Numbered from the stretch's first letter, positions 44,721 to 53,843 are shown. The stretch: 64,000 nt of DNA from Arthrobacter sp. StoSoilB22 (GCF_019977315.1 NZ_AP024652.1:1612001-1676000), one strand, 5' to 3'. Notes: generated from the letters alone by a model not told the origin. Translations and numbers: made by a program.

Positions 44721-44879
44721 ATGTGGTGGTCGGTATTACTTATGGGCCTCGCCGGCCTGCTGGTAGGTGGGGGGATCTCCTTCCATCAGCAGAAAAAGCC
44801 GCGTTGGGTTTCTATTTCTTTCTACGTGCTGGCAGGGATGTCCCTCCTGGCCGCCTATCTCCTGACGCTGGGAAACTGA
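44721..44879 (+). CDS. 52-residue membrane protein inside the his operon
   Basis: ATG 44721 follows the hisH TAG with no gap; the ORF ends at TGA 44879. The product has two hydrophobic segments (SVLLMGLAGLLVGGGISF and VSISFYVLAGMSLLAAYLL) joined by a basic loop HQQKKPRW, i.e. a small hairpin membrane protein. Function unknown. The tight spacing and third-position GC favour a real gene. Confidence 0.65.
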   Translation: MWWSVLLMGLAGLLVGGGISFHQQKKPRWVSISFYVLAGMSLLAAYLLTLGN

Positions 44880-44929
44880 ACCAGTCGTTCAACTAGCCGC
44901 ATCACCCTTTTCGAACTTCAAGGACACAC

Positions 44930-45673
44930 ATGACCTCCTCCGCCCAGTCCGTTCTGGAACTCCTGCCGGCCGTTGACATTGTTGACGGCCAAGCGGTCCG
45001 CCTCCTCCAAGGAGAAGCAGGCTCGGAAACCAGCTACGGGACCCCGCTGGAAGCAGCACTGAACTGGCAGAACGCCGGTGCCGAATGGGTGCACATGGTG
45101 GACCTCGATGCAGCTTTCGGACGTGGAGACAACGCCGCGCTCATCAGCGAGGTGGTGTCGCAGCTCGCCGTCAAGGTGGAGCTCTCCGGCGGACTGCGGG
45201 ATGACGAGTCTCTTGAGCGTGCACTGGAACTGGGTGTCGCCCGCGTGAACCTTGGAACCGCGGCGTTGGAGAACCCCGAGTGGACCCGCCGTGCGATCGA
45301 CCGCTTTGGTGACAAGATCGCCGTCGGCCTTGATGTCCGCGGCACAACGCTTGCCGGACGCGGTTGGACCAAGGAGGGCGGCGACCTCTGGGAGGTTCTT
45401 GCCCGCCTCGAGGATGCCGGCTGTGCGCGTTATGTAGTCACCGACGTCACCAAGGATGGAACCCTTCAGGGGCCGAACGTGGAACTTCTGCGCCAGATGG
45501 TTGAGAAGACCGGTAAGCCTGTGGTCGCCTCCGGCGGTATCTCCAGCCTGGAAGACCTCCGTGTCCTGCGCGAACTGGTCCCGCTGGGTGTTGAAGGTGC
45601 GATTGTTGGCAAGGCTCTCTACGCCGGTGCCTTTACTCTGCCCGAAGCACTGGACGTTGCCGGCCGCCGCTGA
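44930..45673 (+). CDS. hisA: Phosphoribosyl isomerase A (HisA/PriA)
   Basis: 247 residues, TIM barrel. N-terminal [24 protein letters not shown] and the second Asp in [15 protein letters not shown]. In actinobacteria lacking trpF this enzyme (PriA) also does the TrpF step of tryptophan synthesis; sequence alone suggests but does not prove dual function. AAGGACACAC precedes the ATG. It shares one base with sseB. Confidence 0.94.
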   Translation: MTSSAQSVLELLPAVDIVDGQAVRLLQGEAGSETSYGTPLEAALNWQNAGAEWVHMVDLDAAFGRGDNAALISEVVSQLAVKVELSGGLRDDESLERALELGVARVNLGTAALENPEWTRRAIDRFGDKIAVGLDVRGTTLAGRGWTKEGGDLWEVLARLEDAGCARYVVTDVTKDGTLQGPNVELLRQMVEKTGKPVVASGGISSLEDLRVLRELVPLGVEGAIVGKALYAGAFTLPEALDVAGRR

Positions 45674-46584
45674 TGCCTCATAACGCAGGTCACCAGCACG
45701 GGGATCAAGGTCAGGCCAGGCGCGAGCTACCCGGCCACATCGCGGCTGCGTTGGCCGGCGCCGGGGGAGCTACGGACTCTGCAGGCCAGCCCTGGGCCGG
45801 TAGGAGCCTCAGCGGTGACGACGCCAAGATCCACAATTTCGAGGACGACGACGGCTCAGCGGACCCCGGGTACGTAGCCGCCGTCGCGGCTCTGATCAAC
45901 GGAACCGGCAGCGAGGCAGACGTTGTGGCCTCCTTGGCGACGGCACGGGTTTTCGTTCCGGTAGTTGCTCAGTTGGCTGAAGAAGCAGAAGGCGTTGACG
46001 GCCTGCACGCTGACAAGCAAGCGGATATGGCTTTGGTCACACTGAAGGCTCCTGATGGCCGCACGGCCATGCCGGTCTTTACCTCCGCAGCCGCTCTCGA
46101 GGCATGGCACTCGGAGGCCCGGCCGGTTGCCGTTTACGCCGCGCGTGCGGCGCTTTCGGCGGTATCCGAGGGCGCGCAGCTGTTGGTGCTGGATCCCGGT
46201 TCCGACTTTGCCTTTGTTGTGCGGCGCCCGGCCGTGTGGGCCCTTGCCCAGCAGAAGGACTGGACGCCGTCATACCTTGATGATCAACTGGAGTCAGCTC
46301 TCGCTTCAACGGTCTCGGCCTTTCAAACGGTCCGTCGCCTTGAGACGCAACCCGGCGGCGGTGTTGCGTCGCTGACGGCCGATGGCCGCCAGGTCTCAGG
46401 AGGCGGTGCGGGGCCGGAACTACGCGTTGTTCTTTTCCTTGAGGATGGACTCGACGCCGTAGCAGTGCAAACTCTCGTTGCCCAATTGAACGAGGCGTGG
46501 GCGCAAATGGATTCCTTTGCCGAAAGCGTTGATTCCATGGAAGTAAAACTGCAGCGTGCAGCACAGGAGCCCACGCAGTATTAA
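45673..46584 (+). CDS. SseB-family protein
   Basis: 303 residues. The N-terminal half matches the SseB domain (DPGYVAAVAALINGTGSEADVVASLATARVFVPVVAQL, then DMALVTLKAPDGRTAMPVFTSAAALEAWH). The function of SseB proteins is unclear. Its place after hisA is conserved in related actinobacteria. The ATG shares a base with the hisA stop. Confidence 0.85.
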   Translation: MPHNAGHQHGDQGQARRELPGHIAAALAGAGGATDSAGQPWAGRSLSGDDAKIHNFEDDDGSADPGYVAAVAALINGTGSEADVVASLATARVFVPVVAQLAEEAEGVDGLHADKQADMALVTLKAPDGRTAMPVFTSAAALEAWHSEARPVAVYAARAALSAVSEGAQLLVLDPGSDFAFVVRRPAVWALAQQKDWTPSYLDDQLESALASTVSAFQTVRRLETQPGGGVASLTADGRQVSGGGAGPELRVVLFLEDGLDAVAVQTLVAQLNEAWAQMDSFAESVDSMEVKLQRAAQEPTQY

Positions 46585-46635
46585 CGGCAGTACCGGTTCC
46601 CCGGGGCTGCCCTGGGGAACAAGAGGATTTAGCCA

Positions 46636-47940
46636 GTGAACTTCGCTCTCTATAAAGAGATGCTGTCCATCCGACCTGTCCGGCGTTTGCTGATAGTGGG
46701 CATGATTGCCCGCATTCCGCACTCGGCTGCTGGCGTGCTGCTCACGCTGCACATCGTGCTCACACTTGGCCAGGGTTATGCCGCCGCCGGTGCAGCAGCT
46801 GCTGTGATGACCATTGGCATTGCGCTGGGCGCTCCTTGGCGCGGCCGCCGCGTAGACATGGTGGGCCTCCGCAAGGCGCTGATCCCTTCAGTCGTCTCGG
46901 AGACTGTCATCTGGTCGATCGTCCCGCATGTTTCCTACGAGTGGTTGCTGCCGCTGGTGTTCGTCGGCGGCCTTTTCACGCTGCCGATCTTCAGTGTCGT
47001 CCGGCAGTCTCTGGGCGTCATGGTCGACGGCGAGCAGCGGCGTTCGGCGTTCGCCCTCGACTCCATCGCCACCGAGCTGGTCTTCATGATCGGGCCGGCT
47101 GTGGGGGCAATCGTCGCCACCAGCGGTTTTTCGGCTATTGGGCTCACGGCCGTGGGCGTCTCCGTGTCCGTGGCCGGGCTGTTCCTGATGTGGTTCAACC
47201 CGCCCACCCGCAGCGAAGCGGTCTGTACTCCGCAGGAGTCCGCGGACCGGGCTGCAGCTGACCTGGTTGCTGCCGAGGCAGCGATGGTGGCGTCAGCGCC
47301 TGCCCACGTCCAGGAGGCGGCGTCGGAAATGGCGTCGTCGACATCCCGAACTGCAGGCCTTAGAAATCGTGTGGCCAGGAACTTTACGTGGTTCACCGTC
47401 TCTGTTGGTGCACTCTTCACTGTTGCTGCGGGATCGGGCATGGTGTTGAGCGGTTCCGATGTCAGCATCGTGGGTCTGTTGGAACGCGGCGGGCACCAGA
47501 ATGAAATCGGTATTGTGTTCTTCTTCTGGTGCGCCGCGTCGGTGGTTGGTGGCCTCATTTACGGGTCCATGAAGCGGTCCATCTCGCCCATGCTCCTGCT
47601 GTTGGGCATGGCCGCATTTACTATTCCGATGGGATTTGCCCAGGACACCTGGACTCTGGCGTTCCTCTCGCTCCTGCCTGGCTTGTTGTGCGCCCCGGTC
47701 TTGTCTGCCTCTTCCGAGAAGGTGGCTGACCTCGTTGAGGAAGAGCGCCGGGGTGAAGCCATGGGCTGGTACGGCTCCGCGCTGACCGCAGGAGTCGCGC
47801 TCGGCGCACCTCTGGCCGGAGTCTTCATCGACACCGTTGGACCGTCCGGCGGGTTCGCGGCCGTGGGAATCGCCGGCGTCGTCCTGTGTGCGGCGGGACT
47901 CGTCCTGACGTCCTTGCGTCGCCGGGCAGCACGGGTCTGA
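46636..47940 (+). CDS. MFS transporter
   Basis: 434 residues with 12 predicted membrane segments. Loop 2-3 carries RRVDMVGLRKALIP, resembling the MFS GxxxDRxGRR motif. The central loop (about 195-250) is Ala/Glu-rich. Substrate unknown; sugar- or drug-efflux types are possible. GTG 46636 follows AGAGGA. It lies 52 bases after sseB and ends at a strong terminator. Confidence 0.85.
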   Translation: MNFALYKEMLSIRPVRRLLIVGMIARIPHSAAGVLLTLHIVLTLGQGYAAAGAAAAVMTIGIALGAPWRGRRVDMVGLRKALIPSVVSETVIWSIVPHVSYEWLLPLVFVGGLFTLPIFSVVRQSLGVMVDGEQRRSAFALDSIATELVFMIGPAVGAIVATSGFSAIGLTAVGVSVSVAGLFLMWFNPPTRSEAVCTPQESADRAAADLVAAEAAMVASAPAHVQEAASEMASSTSRTAGLRNRVARNFTWFTVSVGALFTVAAGSGMVLSGSDVSIVGLLERGGHQNEIGIVFFFWCAASVVGGLIYGSMKRSISPMLLLLGMAAFTIPMGFAQDTWTLAFLSLLPGLLCAPVLSASSEKVADLVEEERRGEAMGWYGSALTAGVALGAPLAGVFIDTVGPSGGFAAVGIAGVVLCAAGLVLTSLRRRAARV

Positions 47941-47956
47941 AAAGCTCACCTGACGA

Positions 47957-48003
47957 CGACGGCGGGTCGACCACCTGGTCGACCCGCCGTCGTAGTTTCT
48001 TGC
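47957..48003. terminator. Bidirectional terminator
   Basis: ACGACGGCGGGTCGACC (47957-47973) and its exact complement (47978-47994) form a perfect 17-bp stem with a four-base loop, followed by AGTTTCTT. It separates the convergent MFS and DUF1844 genes. Confidence 0.85.
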
Positions 48004-48014
48004 CGTAGTTGGTG

Positions 48015-48413
48015 CTAGTTCACCGGTCCGGTGAACTTTTCGCCCGGGCCCTTGCCCGGTGCGTCGGGAATGAGTGACGCTTCGCGGAAGGCCAGTTGCA
48101 GTGAGCGCAGGCCATCGCGCAACGGACCTGCGTGCTGTGAACCGATCTCCGGGGCGGCTGCCGACACCAGGCCGGCGAGGGCGGTGATCAGCTTGCGGGC
48201 CTCGTCCAAGTCCTTGAGGTCCTCGGCATTGGGGTCATCTGCCAGGCCAACCTTGACGGCCGCCGCACTCATGAGGTGGACGGCGCCGGTAGTAATAACT
48301 TCCACGGCCGGAACTTCAGCGATGTCGCGGATCTGCTGGGACACCCCGGCATCAACGGCGGGGGCGGCGTCTTCGCTATAGGAGTTACGGGAATTGCTGT
48401 CTTCAGTGCTCAT
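48015..48413 (-). CDS. DUF1844 protein
   Basis: 132 residues from ATG 48413 (STEDSNSRNSYSED start). The DUF1844 core is IRDIAEVPAVEVITTGAVHLMSAAAVKVGLADDPNAEDLKDLDEARKLITALAGLVSAA. The function is unknown; genes for DUF1844 proteins often stand divergent from infC in actinobacteria, as here. The open frame continues upstream to 48641, but that part overlaps the infC leader. Confidence 0.88.
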   Translation of the reverse strand: MSTEDSNSRNSYSEDAAPAVDAGVSQQIRDIAEVPAVEVITTGAVHLMSAAAVKVGLADDPNAEDLKDLDEARKLITALAGLVSAAAPEIGSQHAGPLRDGLRSLQLAFREASLIPDAPGKGPGEKFTGPVN

Positions 48414-48516
48414 ACTGGTAAGCTTGTCACAGACCGACTGGAAGTCGTTATTCACAGGCAACATGCGCAATACATGCTCCCGCCTCACGCAATGTGCGCT
48501 TGGCGGGTTGTTTCTG

Positions 48517-48730
48517 TAGAATTGGTTTTCAGTTTGCAAGCGGAGTTCTCTCCCACCCGCGTCAGCCGCTCCCTTCGGGGACAGGATCCCTTTTCGGGAC
48601 AAGAGGTTGCCGGGTACCTGGTCGGACGCTTTTGGAGGCACTGCCTCCGGATGCGTGTGCTTCCCTGGAGGAAGTGCTACCGATCTTCGAGGCCTTCGAT
48701 TGCACCAGCAATTGGGGGCCTTCTCTATTT
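48517..48730 (+). promoter_or_regulatory. infC promoter and leader with attenuator hairpin
   Basis: TAGAAT (48517-48522) is a probable -10. The 240-base leader has GGAGG/CCTCC stems near 48634-48648. It also has a 13-bp hairpin, GGCCTTCGATTGC (48691-48703) with 48708-48720 across ACCA, allowing three G-T pairs, followed by TTCTCTATTT. That is a credible intrinsic terminator 36 bases before the infC start, so the operon is probably controlled by attenuation. Confidence 0.65.
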
Positions 48731-48765
48731 GCCGGTGACATCACCACAACCACAGGAGCTTTAAC

Positions 48766-49845
48766 ATTAGCGAGCCAAGAATCAATGAGCGTATCCGCGT
48801 CCCCGAGGTGCGGTTGGTCGGTCCTGCCGGCGAACAGGTAGGAATTGTCCGCATCGAGGACGCCCTGCGTCTTGCTGCCGAGTCCGATCTCGATCTCGTT
48901 GAAGTTGCCCCGCAGGCTAAGCCTCCTGTTTGCAAGTTGATGGACTTCGGTAAGTACAAGTACGAAGCCGCAGTGAAGGCCCGCGAGGCCCGCAAGAACC
49001 AGACCAACACGGTTCTGAAGGAAATCCGCTTCCGCCTGAAGATCGACAAGCACGACTACGAAACCAAGCGCGGACACGCACTTCGGTTCCTCGGTGCCGG
49101 CGACAAAGTGAAGGCCATGATTCAGTTCCGCGGCCGTGAGCAGCAGCGCCCCGAGATGGGTATCCGCCTGCTGCAGCGCTTCGCTGAAGATGTTGCTGAG
49201 GTTGGCATCATCGAGTCCAGCCCGCGCATTGACGGACGCAACATGGTCATGGTGATCGGCCCCCTGAAGAACAAGGCTGAAGCCAAGGCTGAAGCGCGCC
49301 GCGCTACGCAGCGTGCTGAAGCCAAGGCGCAGAATGAAGCCAAGGCGTCCGGACGTGTTGACACCAAGGGCGAGCAGGCTCCGATGACTCAGAGCCTCGC
49401 TGACCTTCTGCCCGAGGGTTTCAAGGTCACCGAAGAGGAGACCACGCAGGAAGCGGCCGAAGCCCCCGAGGCCCAGGCATCGGTTACTGAAGAAGCTCCC
49501 GCTGCTGAGGAAGCAGCGGTTGCTGAAGAGGCCCCGGTTGCTGAAGAAGCACCTGCTCCGGATGTTGAAGAAGCACCCGTAGTGGAGGCGCCTGCAGTAA
49601 AGGCAGCGCCGGCACCGGCCAAAGCAGCTCCCGCCAAGGCAGCACCGGCACCTGCGAAGGCAGCCCCCGCCGCCAAGGCTGCACCAGCTGAAGCAGCTCC
49701 GAAGCCAGTGGTTCCGGCAGCCGCCCCGAAGCCCGCAGTTCCTTCGGCTCCGAAGCCCGTCGCCAAGCCGGCAGCTCCCAAGCCGGCAGCTCGGCCCGCA
49801 GCTCCCAAGGCTGCGCCCAAGCCAGCATCACGCAAGACCAACTAG
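48766..49845 (+). CDS. infC: Translation initiation factor IF-3, long C-terminal tail
   Basis: 359 residues if read from ATT 48766, which gives the canonical [33 protein letters not shown] at 48754-48758 lies seven bases upstream. No ATG or GTG precedes the conserved region, so an AUU start is required, as in E. coli infC where it allows autoregulation. The core is about 1-180; about 180 extra residues rich in Ala, Pro, Glu and Lys follow. rpmI and rplT complete the operon. Confidence 0.93.
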   Translation: MSEPRINERIRVPEVRLVGPAGEQVGIVRIEDALRLAAESDLDLVEVAPQAKPPVCKLMDFGKYKYEAAVKAREARKNQTNTVLKEIRFRLKIDKHDYETKRGHALRFLGAGDKVKAMIQFRGREQQRPEMGIRLLQRFAEDVAEVGIIESSPRIDGRNMVMVIGPLKNKAEAKAEARRATQRAEAKAQNEAKASGRVDTKGEQAPMTQSLADLLPEGFKVTEEETTQEAAEAPEAQASVTEEAPAAEEAAVAEEAPVAEEAPAPDVEEAPVVEAPAVKAAPAPAKAAPAKAAPAPAKAAPAAKAAPAEAAPKPVVPAAAPKPAVPSAPKPVAKPAAPKPAARPAAPKAAPKPASRKTN

Positions 49846-49851
49846 TTCAAC

Positions 49852-49877
49852 GCCGTGGAGGCTCTGCCTCCATCGGC
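49852..49877 (+). other. Hairpin between infC and rpmI
   Basis: GCCG TGGAGGC, loop TCT, GCCTCCA T CGGC: an 11-bp stem with one bulge, starting seven bases after the infC stop. There is no U-run. It may stabilise or regulate the rpmI-rplT part of the transcript. Confidence 0.5.
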
Positions 49878-49962
49878 AAGCAACCAGCACGCCGACCCTC
49901 GTAGGCCGGCTGCACGATAGAATCGCGGACTTGTCCGTGGATACGTAAGGAGATCGGTTCCC

Positions 49963-50157
49963 ATGCCGAAGATGAAGACCCACAGCGGTGCTAAGAAGCG
50001 CTTCAAGCTGACCGGTACCGGCAAGCTGAAGCGTCAGCAGGCCAACCGCCGTCACTACCTGGAGCACAAGTCCTCCAGGCTGACCCGTCGCCTCGCCGGC
50101 GACAAGCTCGTCTTCAAGGGCGACGCCAAGGTCATCAAGAAGATGCTCGGCGTCTAA
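49963..50157 (+). CDS. rpmI: 50S ribosomal protein L35
   Basis: 64 residues, [34 protein letters not shown] and on to the C-terminus, a full-length L35. AAGGAGAT precedes the ATG. Standard infC-rpmI-rplT order. Confidence 0.98.
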   Translation: MPKMKTHSGAKKRFKLTGTGKLKRQQANRRHYLEHKSSRLTRRLAGDKLVFKGDAKVIKKMLGV

Positions 50158-50276
50158 GTTCCAAGTTCTTTGGTTACTGCCATCCGGCAGGGACCGACTA
50201 CACCAAAAGCCTTCTCAGGCCGGCCGGGTTTCCGGCAGTAGCAGCTTGGGATAAAGATTTCTGAAGGAGTACGCAC

Positions 50277-50960
50277 GTGGCACGTGTGAAGCGGGCGGTA
50301 AACGCCCACAAGAAGCGCAGGGTTGTCCTCGAACGCGCAAAGGGTTACCGCGGTCAGCGTTCGCGCCTTTACCGTAAGGCCAAAGAGCAGCTGCTGCACT
50401 CGTTTGTGTACAGCTACGGTGACCGCCGCAAGAAGAAGGGCGATTTCCGTCGCCTCTGGATCCAGCGCATCAACGCTGCATCCCGCGCCAACGGCCTCAC
50501 CTACAACCGTCTGATCCAGGGCCTCAAGGCCGCTGAGGTCGAGGTTGACCGCCGCATGCTGGCCGAGCTGGCTGTCTCCGACGCCAACGCTTTCGCCGCT
50601 CTGGTGAACATCGCCAAGGCAGCACTTCCGGCTGACACGTCCGCTCCGGCCGCTGCTGCTGCTCCCAAGGCTGCTGCTCCCAAGGCTGCCAAGGTTGCTC
50701 CGGCTGCTGCCACTGCAACCGCTGTCAAGGCTGTCGTTTCCGAGAAGCCGGCCATCGACGGCGCAGTTGCTGCTGATGGCGACGAGGCTCCGGAAGGCTA
50801 CGCCATCAAGGGCAACGCTGAGTCCAAGAAGTACCACGTTCCGGGTTCCACCTGGTACAACACCACCGCTGCTGAATACTGGTTCTCCACGGTTGAGGCT
50901 GCAAAGGCTGCCGGCTTTGAGCCTGCAGGCGGAGAAGCCCGCCAGCAGATCAAGAACTAG
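50277..50960 (+). CDS. rplT: 50S ribosomal protein L20 with extra C-terminal domain
   Basis: 227 residues, nearly twice the usual 117-125. Residues 1-118 are a normal L20 ([38 protein letters not shown]). Then come an Ala/Pro/Lys linker (about 119-168) and a compact module at about 170-220 ([31 protein letters not shown], then [13 protein letters not shown]) that resembles the small YH.PG..Y domain seen at the ends of some actinobacterial nucleases and L17 proteins. GTG start after GAAGGAG. Confidence 0.95.
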   Translation: MARVKRAVNAHKKRRVVLERAKGYRGQRSRLYRKAKEQLLHSFVYSYGDRRKKKGDFRRLWIQRINAASRANGLTYNRLIQGLKAAEVEVDRRMLAELAVSDANAFAALVNIAKAALPADTSAPAAAAAPKAAAPKAAKVAPAAATATAVKAVVSEKPAIDGAVAADGDEAPEGYAIKGNAESKKYHVPGSTWYNTTAAEYWFSTVEAAKAAGFEPAGGEARQQIKN

Positions 50961-50986
50961 TCGCAACTGCCACTAAAGTTCTTTAT

Positions 50987-51898
50987 ATGAACGAAACCGG
51001 GCGCCCGCAAGACTTTCCGATGACCAACCCCCGAGCTGATCGGGTGAGGGACGTCGCCAAGCTTGCCGGGCGCCCGGCCCGTTTAAAGCGCGGTCGTTTC
51101 CTTGCAGAAGGACCGCAAGCGGTGCGTGAGGCGTTGACCTTGCACCGTGAGCGCACCGCGGCCGGAGGTCCCGCCGTCGTGCATGAAGTTTTTGCCAGTG
51201 AAGCGTGCTTGGAGCGCCTTCCTGAGCTTGCCGACCTCGCACAGGGAACCCTGCTCCGGCTTGCCAGTGACGAAGTCCTTGCGGCCATGGCTGACACTGT
51301 AAACCCCCAGGGCATTGTTGCCGTGTGCAGCTTCGTGGATGTCAGCCTTGAGTCGGTACTCGACGCCGGTCCCCGCCTGATCGCGGTGATGTGCCAGGTG
51401 CGCGACCCCGGCAACGCCGGAACTGTGCTGCGCGCGGCCGATGCTGCCGGCGCCGATGCTGTTGTCCTCACCGGCTCGAGCGTGGACATCTACAACCCCA
51501 AAGCTGTCCGCTCTACTGCGGGTTCCCTCTTCCACCTGCCGGTTGTACTCGGCGCCGATGTTGACCAGCTCGTAGCGCAGTGCCGGGAGCGCGGGATCGG
51601 CATTCTGGCCGCTGATGGCTATGGATCCATCAACCTGGACCAGCTGCAGGACGAGAATGCGGCGCGGAGACTCGGGAATGATTCCGTAGCTTCGGACTAT
51701 GCCCTCGAGTCTCCTACGGCATGGCTTTTCGGTAACGAGGCACAGGGGTTGTCGGATGCCGAGCTGGCACTGGCTGATCACCGGGTGGCCGTACCCGTTT
51801 ACGGGGCAGCTGAAAGCTTGAACTTGGGCACGGCCGCCACCGTGTGCCTTTATGCCAGTGCGCGTTCCCAGCAGAGCGCCAGGGCGGGGAATGTGTAA
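50987..51898 (+). CDS. TrmH/SpoU-family RNA 2'-O-methyltransferase
   Basis: 303 residues with a substrate-binding N-terminal domain (RFLAEGPQAVREAL) and a SPOUT knot: QVRDPGNAGTVLRAADAAGADAVVL, WLFGNEAQGLSDAE, VPVYGAAESLNLGTAATV. It methylates a ribose in 23S rRNA or tRNA; its place next to rplT is common. ATG 50987 lies seven bases after TAAAGT; ATG 51020 is an alternative. Confidence 0.92.
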   Translation: MNETGRPQDFPMTNPRADRVRDVAKLAGRPARLKRGRFLAEGPQAVREALTLHRERTAAGGPAVVHEVFASEACLERLPELADLAQGTLLRLASDEVLAAMADTVNPQGIVAVCSFVDVSLESVLDAGPRLIAVMCQVRDPGNAGTVLRAADAAGADAVVLTGSSVDIYNPKAVRSTAGSLFHLPVVLGADVDQLVAQCRERGIGILAADGYGSINLDQLQDENAARRLGNDSVASDYALESPTAWLFGNEAQGLSDAELALADHRVAVPVYGAAESLNLGTAATVCLYASARSQQSARAGNV

Positions 51899-51933
51899 AC
51901 AGCTCTAGGCTTTGACCACGTAGATTTAACGCA

Positions 51934-51970
51934 AAAGATGGGCTCCGCTACGGCGGAGCCCATCTTTTTG
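51934..51970. terminator. Strong bidirectional terminator
   Basis: AAAAGATGGGCTCCGC and its complement form a perfect stem of about 15 bp with loop TACG, flanked by AAAA and TTTTT. It serves the methyltransferase gene and the convergent MFS gene. Confidence 0.95.
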
Positions 51971-52029
51971 TTCCTGCGCTTTGTCTCGTCGCTAGGTGTT
52001 GGGCGGCGCGTCGGATCCGTGGCTCCTGA

Positions 52030-53274
52030 TCAGGGGCGCGTCGGTTCCGCGGCGTCTGTAGGCGGGGACGTGAACAGGGGCTTTCTGCGCTCCAGCAGGC
52101 CGCTGAGCAAAGCTACTCCAAGGCCGAGGATGGCCAGCACAGCGCCCACCAACGCCGGAGCAACGTAGCCCCAACCCCAGGCAATAACAGTTCCGCCAAG
52201 GAACGCGCCGAGAGCATTGGCGATGTTAAGGGCTGAGTGATTCAGAGAGGATGCCAACGATGCCGCGCCAGGTGCAGCGTCCAGGAGTCGGGTCTGCAGG
52301 GCAGGGGTCAGCATGGAGCCGATGCCGCCCACTACGAACGCCATGATGAAAGCGGCCCAAGCCCAGTGCGCAGCGATGGCATAAACCACCAGCGCTACGG
52401 CGATTCCCGGCATGACCCAGTAAATGGTGCCCATCACGGACTTGTCGGCAAGGCGTCCGCCAACGATATTGCCCACCACCATGCCTAGTCCGTAGAGGGC
52501 CACGACGGCGGGGATCAGGTTTTCGGGTATTTCAGCCACGGATGTCATGGTGTGTGCGATGTATGTGTACACGGCAAAGAAGCCGCCAAATCCAATGACG
52601 CCGATCAGCAATGCCAGCCAAACCTGAAGCCGCTTGAGTGCTCCGAGCTCGCGCCGGATGCTCGCCTCCGGGTGGGCTGCTTCGAAGGGGACGAACTTAC
52701 ACACCATGGCAACGGTCAAGAGTCCGATTGCGCCGACAATGACAAAGAGCAGCCGCCAGCCGAAGGTCTGACCCACCCACGTGGCCACAGGGACGCCGAT
52801 GACGTTGGAGACCGTGAGTCCTGCCATCACCATGGAGATTGCCCATCCCCTCTTGGTAGGGGCGACGAGGCCGGCAGCGATGACGGCTGCCACTCCGAAG
52901 AAGGCTCCGTGGGGAAGGCCCGAAGCAAAGCGCGAGAGCAGCATGAAGCCGTAGTCGGGTGCGATGAAAGACGTCAGGTTCGCCACGGACAGGAACAGCA
53001 TGAGCCCCAGGGCAAGGTGCTTTCGGGGGAGCTTTGCCCCGAACGCTGCAAAGACGGGAGCGCCAATGACCACACCCAGGGCGTAAGCCGAGATGAGGTT
53101 GCCGGCCTCGGGGGTGCTGATGCCCAGCCCTTCCTCGATCTCCTTCAACAGGCCCATCATGGCGAACTCGGTGGTTCCGATGGCGAATCCGCCCATGGCC
53201 AGGGCCAGGATTGCCAGGCCAAGGTGGTTCCTTGCTGTTTTGGCGGTGGCGGACGGGGACACGGTGGTAGTCAT
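52030..53274 (-). CDS. MFS transporter, DHA1 (AraJ/YdhP-like)
   Basis: 414 residues from ATG 53274 (TTTVSPSATAKTARNHLG start), with 12 membrane segments. FAIGTTEFAMMGLLKEIEEGLGIS and SAYALGVVIGAPVFAAFGAKLPRKHLALGLM match the arabinose/chloramphenicol-type DHA1 efflux group. Substrate unknown. The open frame continues 75 codons upstream, but that part is Arg/Pro-rich and unlike the family. Confidence 0.88.
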   Translation of the reverse strand: MTTTVSPSATAKTARNHLGLAILALAMGGFAIGTTEFAMMGLLKEIEEGLGISTPEAGNLISAYALGVVIGAPVFAAFGAKLPRKHLALGLMLFLSVANLTSFIAPDYGFMLLSRFASGLPHGAFFGVAAVIAAGLVAPTKRGWAISMVMAGLTVSNVIGVPVATWVGQTFGWRLLFVIVGAIGLLTVAMVCKFVPFEAAHPEASIRRELGALKRLQVWLALLIGVIGFGGFFAVYTYIAHTMTSVAEIPENLIPAVVALYGLGMVVGNIVGGRLADKSVMGTIYWVMPGIAVALVVYAIAAHWAWAAFIMAFVVGGIGSMLTPALQTRLLDAAPGAASLASSLNHSALNIANALGAFLGGTVIAWGWGYVAPALVGAVLAILGLGVALLSGLLERRKPLFTSPPTDAAEPTRP

Positions 53275-53408
53275 AAGCCTGCTTCTTGAGGGTGCCTTGT
53301 GGGCTGGGGAATGCGGAGAAAAATCCGATAACAAGTTTAGTCCCGGGCCAGTGACTTGGGGCCGGTTTGTGACGATGCCCATGGTCCGGACCACCATAGA
53401 CTGTTGCG

Positions 53409-53843
53409 GTGACTGGATTGATAAATGTCGTGGGCGCCGCCGTCGTCGACTCCCTGGAGGCCCCGACCCGCCTGCTGGCCGCACGCCGCACAGCACCACC
53501 CCAGTTTGCAGGGATGTGGGAATTTCCGGGCGGCAAGGTGGAAACCGGAGAAACAGCGGAGGATGCCCTGCACCGGGAGCTCGCCGAAGAACTGGGAGTT
53601 CAAGTGAACCTGGGACCGGAGCTGGAGTCCGGCAACATCGTCGGGTGGACGCTCAACGAGCGCGCTGCCATGCGGGTGTGGTTTGCCGAACTGACAGCGG
53701 GGGAGCCTCGGCCCCTGGAAGATCACGATGAACTGCGCTGGGTGTCGTTAGCTGACAGTGACCAACTACTCGGTCTTCCGTGGATACCGGCGGACCTGCC
53801 CATAGTCCGGGCTTTGCTGGATAGGGTTGCCGCTCCAGCGTGA
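53409..53843 (+). CDS. MutT-like Nudix hydrolase
   Basis: 144 residues. Nudix box GGKVETGETAEDALHRELAEELGV fits GX5EX7REUXEEXGU. MWEFPGGKVE with a C-terminal DELRWVSLAD is typical of MutT/NudG-type 8-oxo-dGTP or CTP pyrophosphatases. The GTG lies six bases after TAGACT (53397-53402), so it is probably leaderless. It converges on the radical SAM gene. Confidence 0.88.
   Translation: MTGLINVVGAAVVDSLEAPTRLLAARRTAPPQFAGMWEFPGGKVETGETAEDALHRELAEELGVQVNLGPELESGNIVGWTLNERAAMRVWFAELTAGEPRPLEDHDELRWVSLADSDQLLGLPWIPADLPIVRALLDRVAAPA

Noticed and set aside
46636..46700. A horizontally acquired segment around the MFS gene or elsewhere
   Set aside because: I see no change in base composition, no integrase and no flanking repeats; gene order looks like ordinary actinobacterial core.
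48414..48641. In-frame N-terminal extension of the DUF1844 gene to 48641
   Set aside because: It would cross the infC leader and promoter, and its sequence is unlike the family; ATG 48413 gives the normal length.
53275..53499. 75-codon N-terminal extension of the 52 kb MFS transporter
   Set aside because: It is Arg/Pro-rich, not membrane-like, and overlaps the Nudix promoter and gene start.
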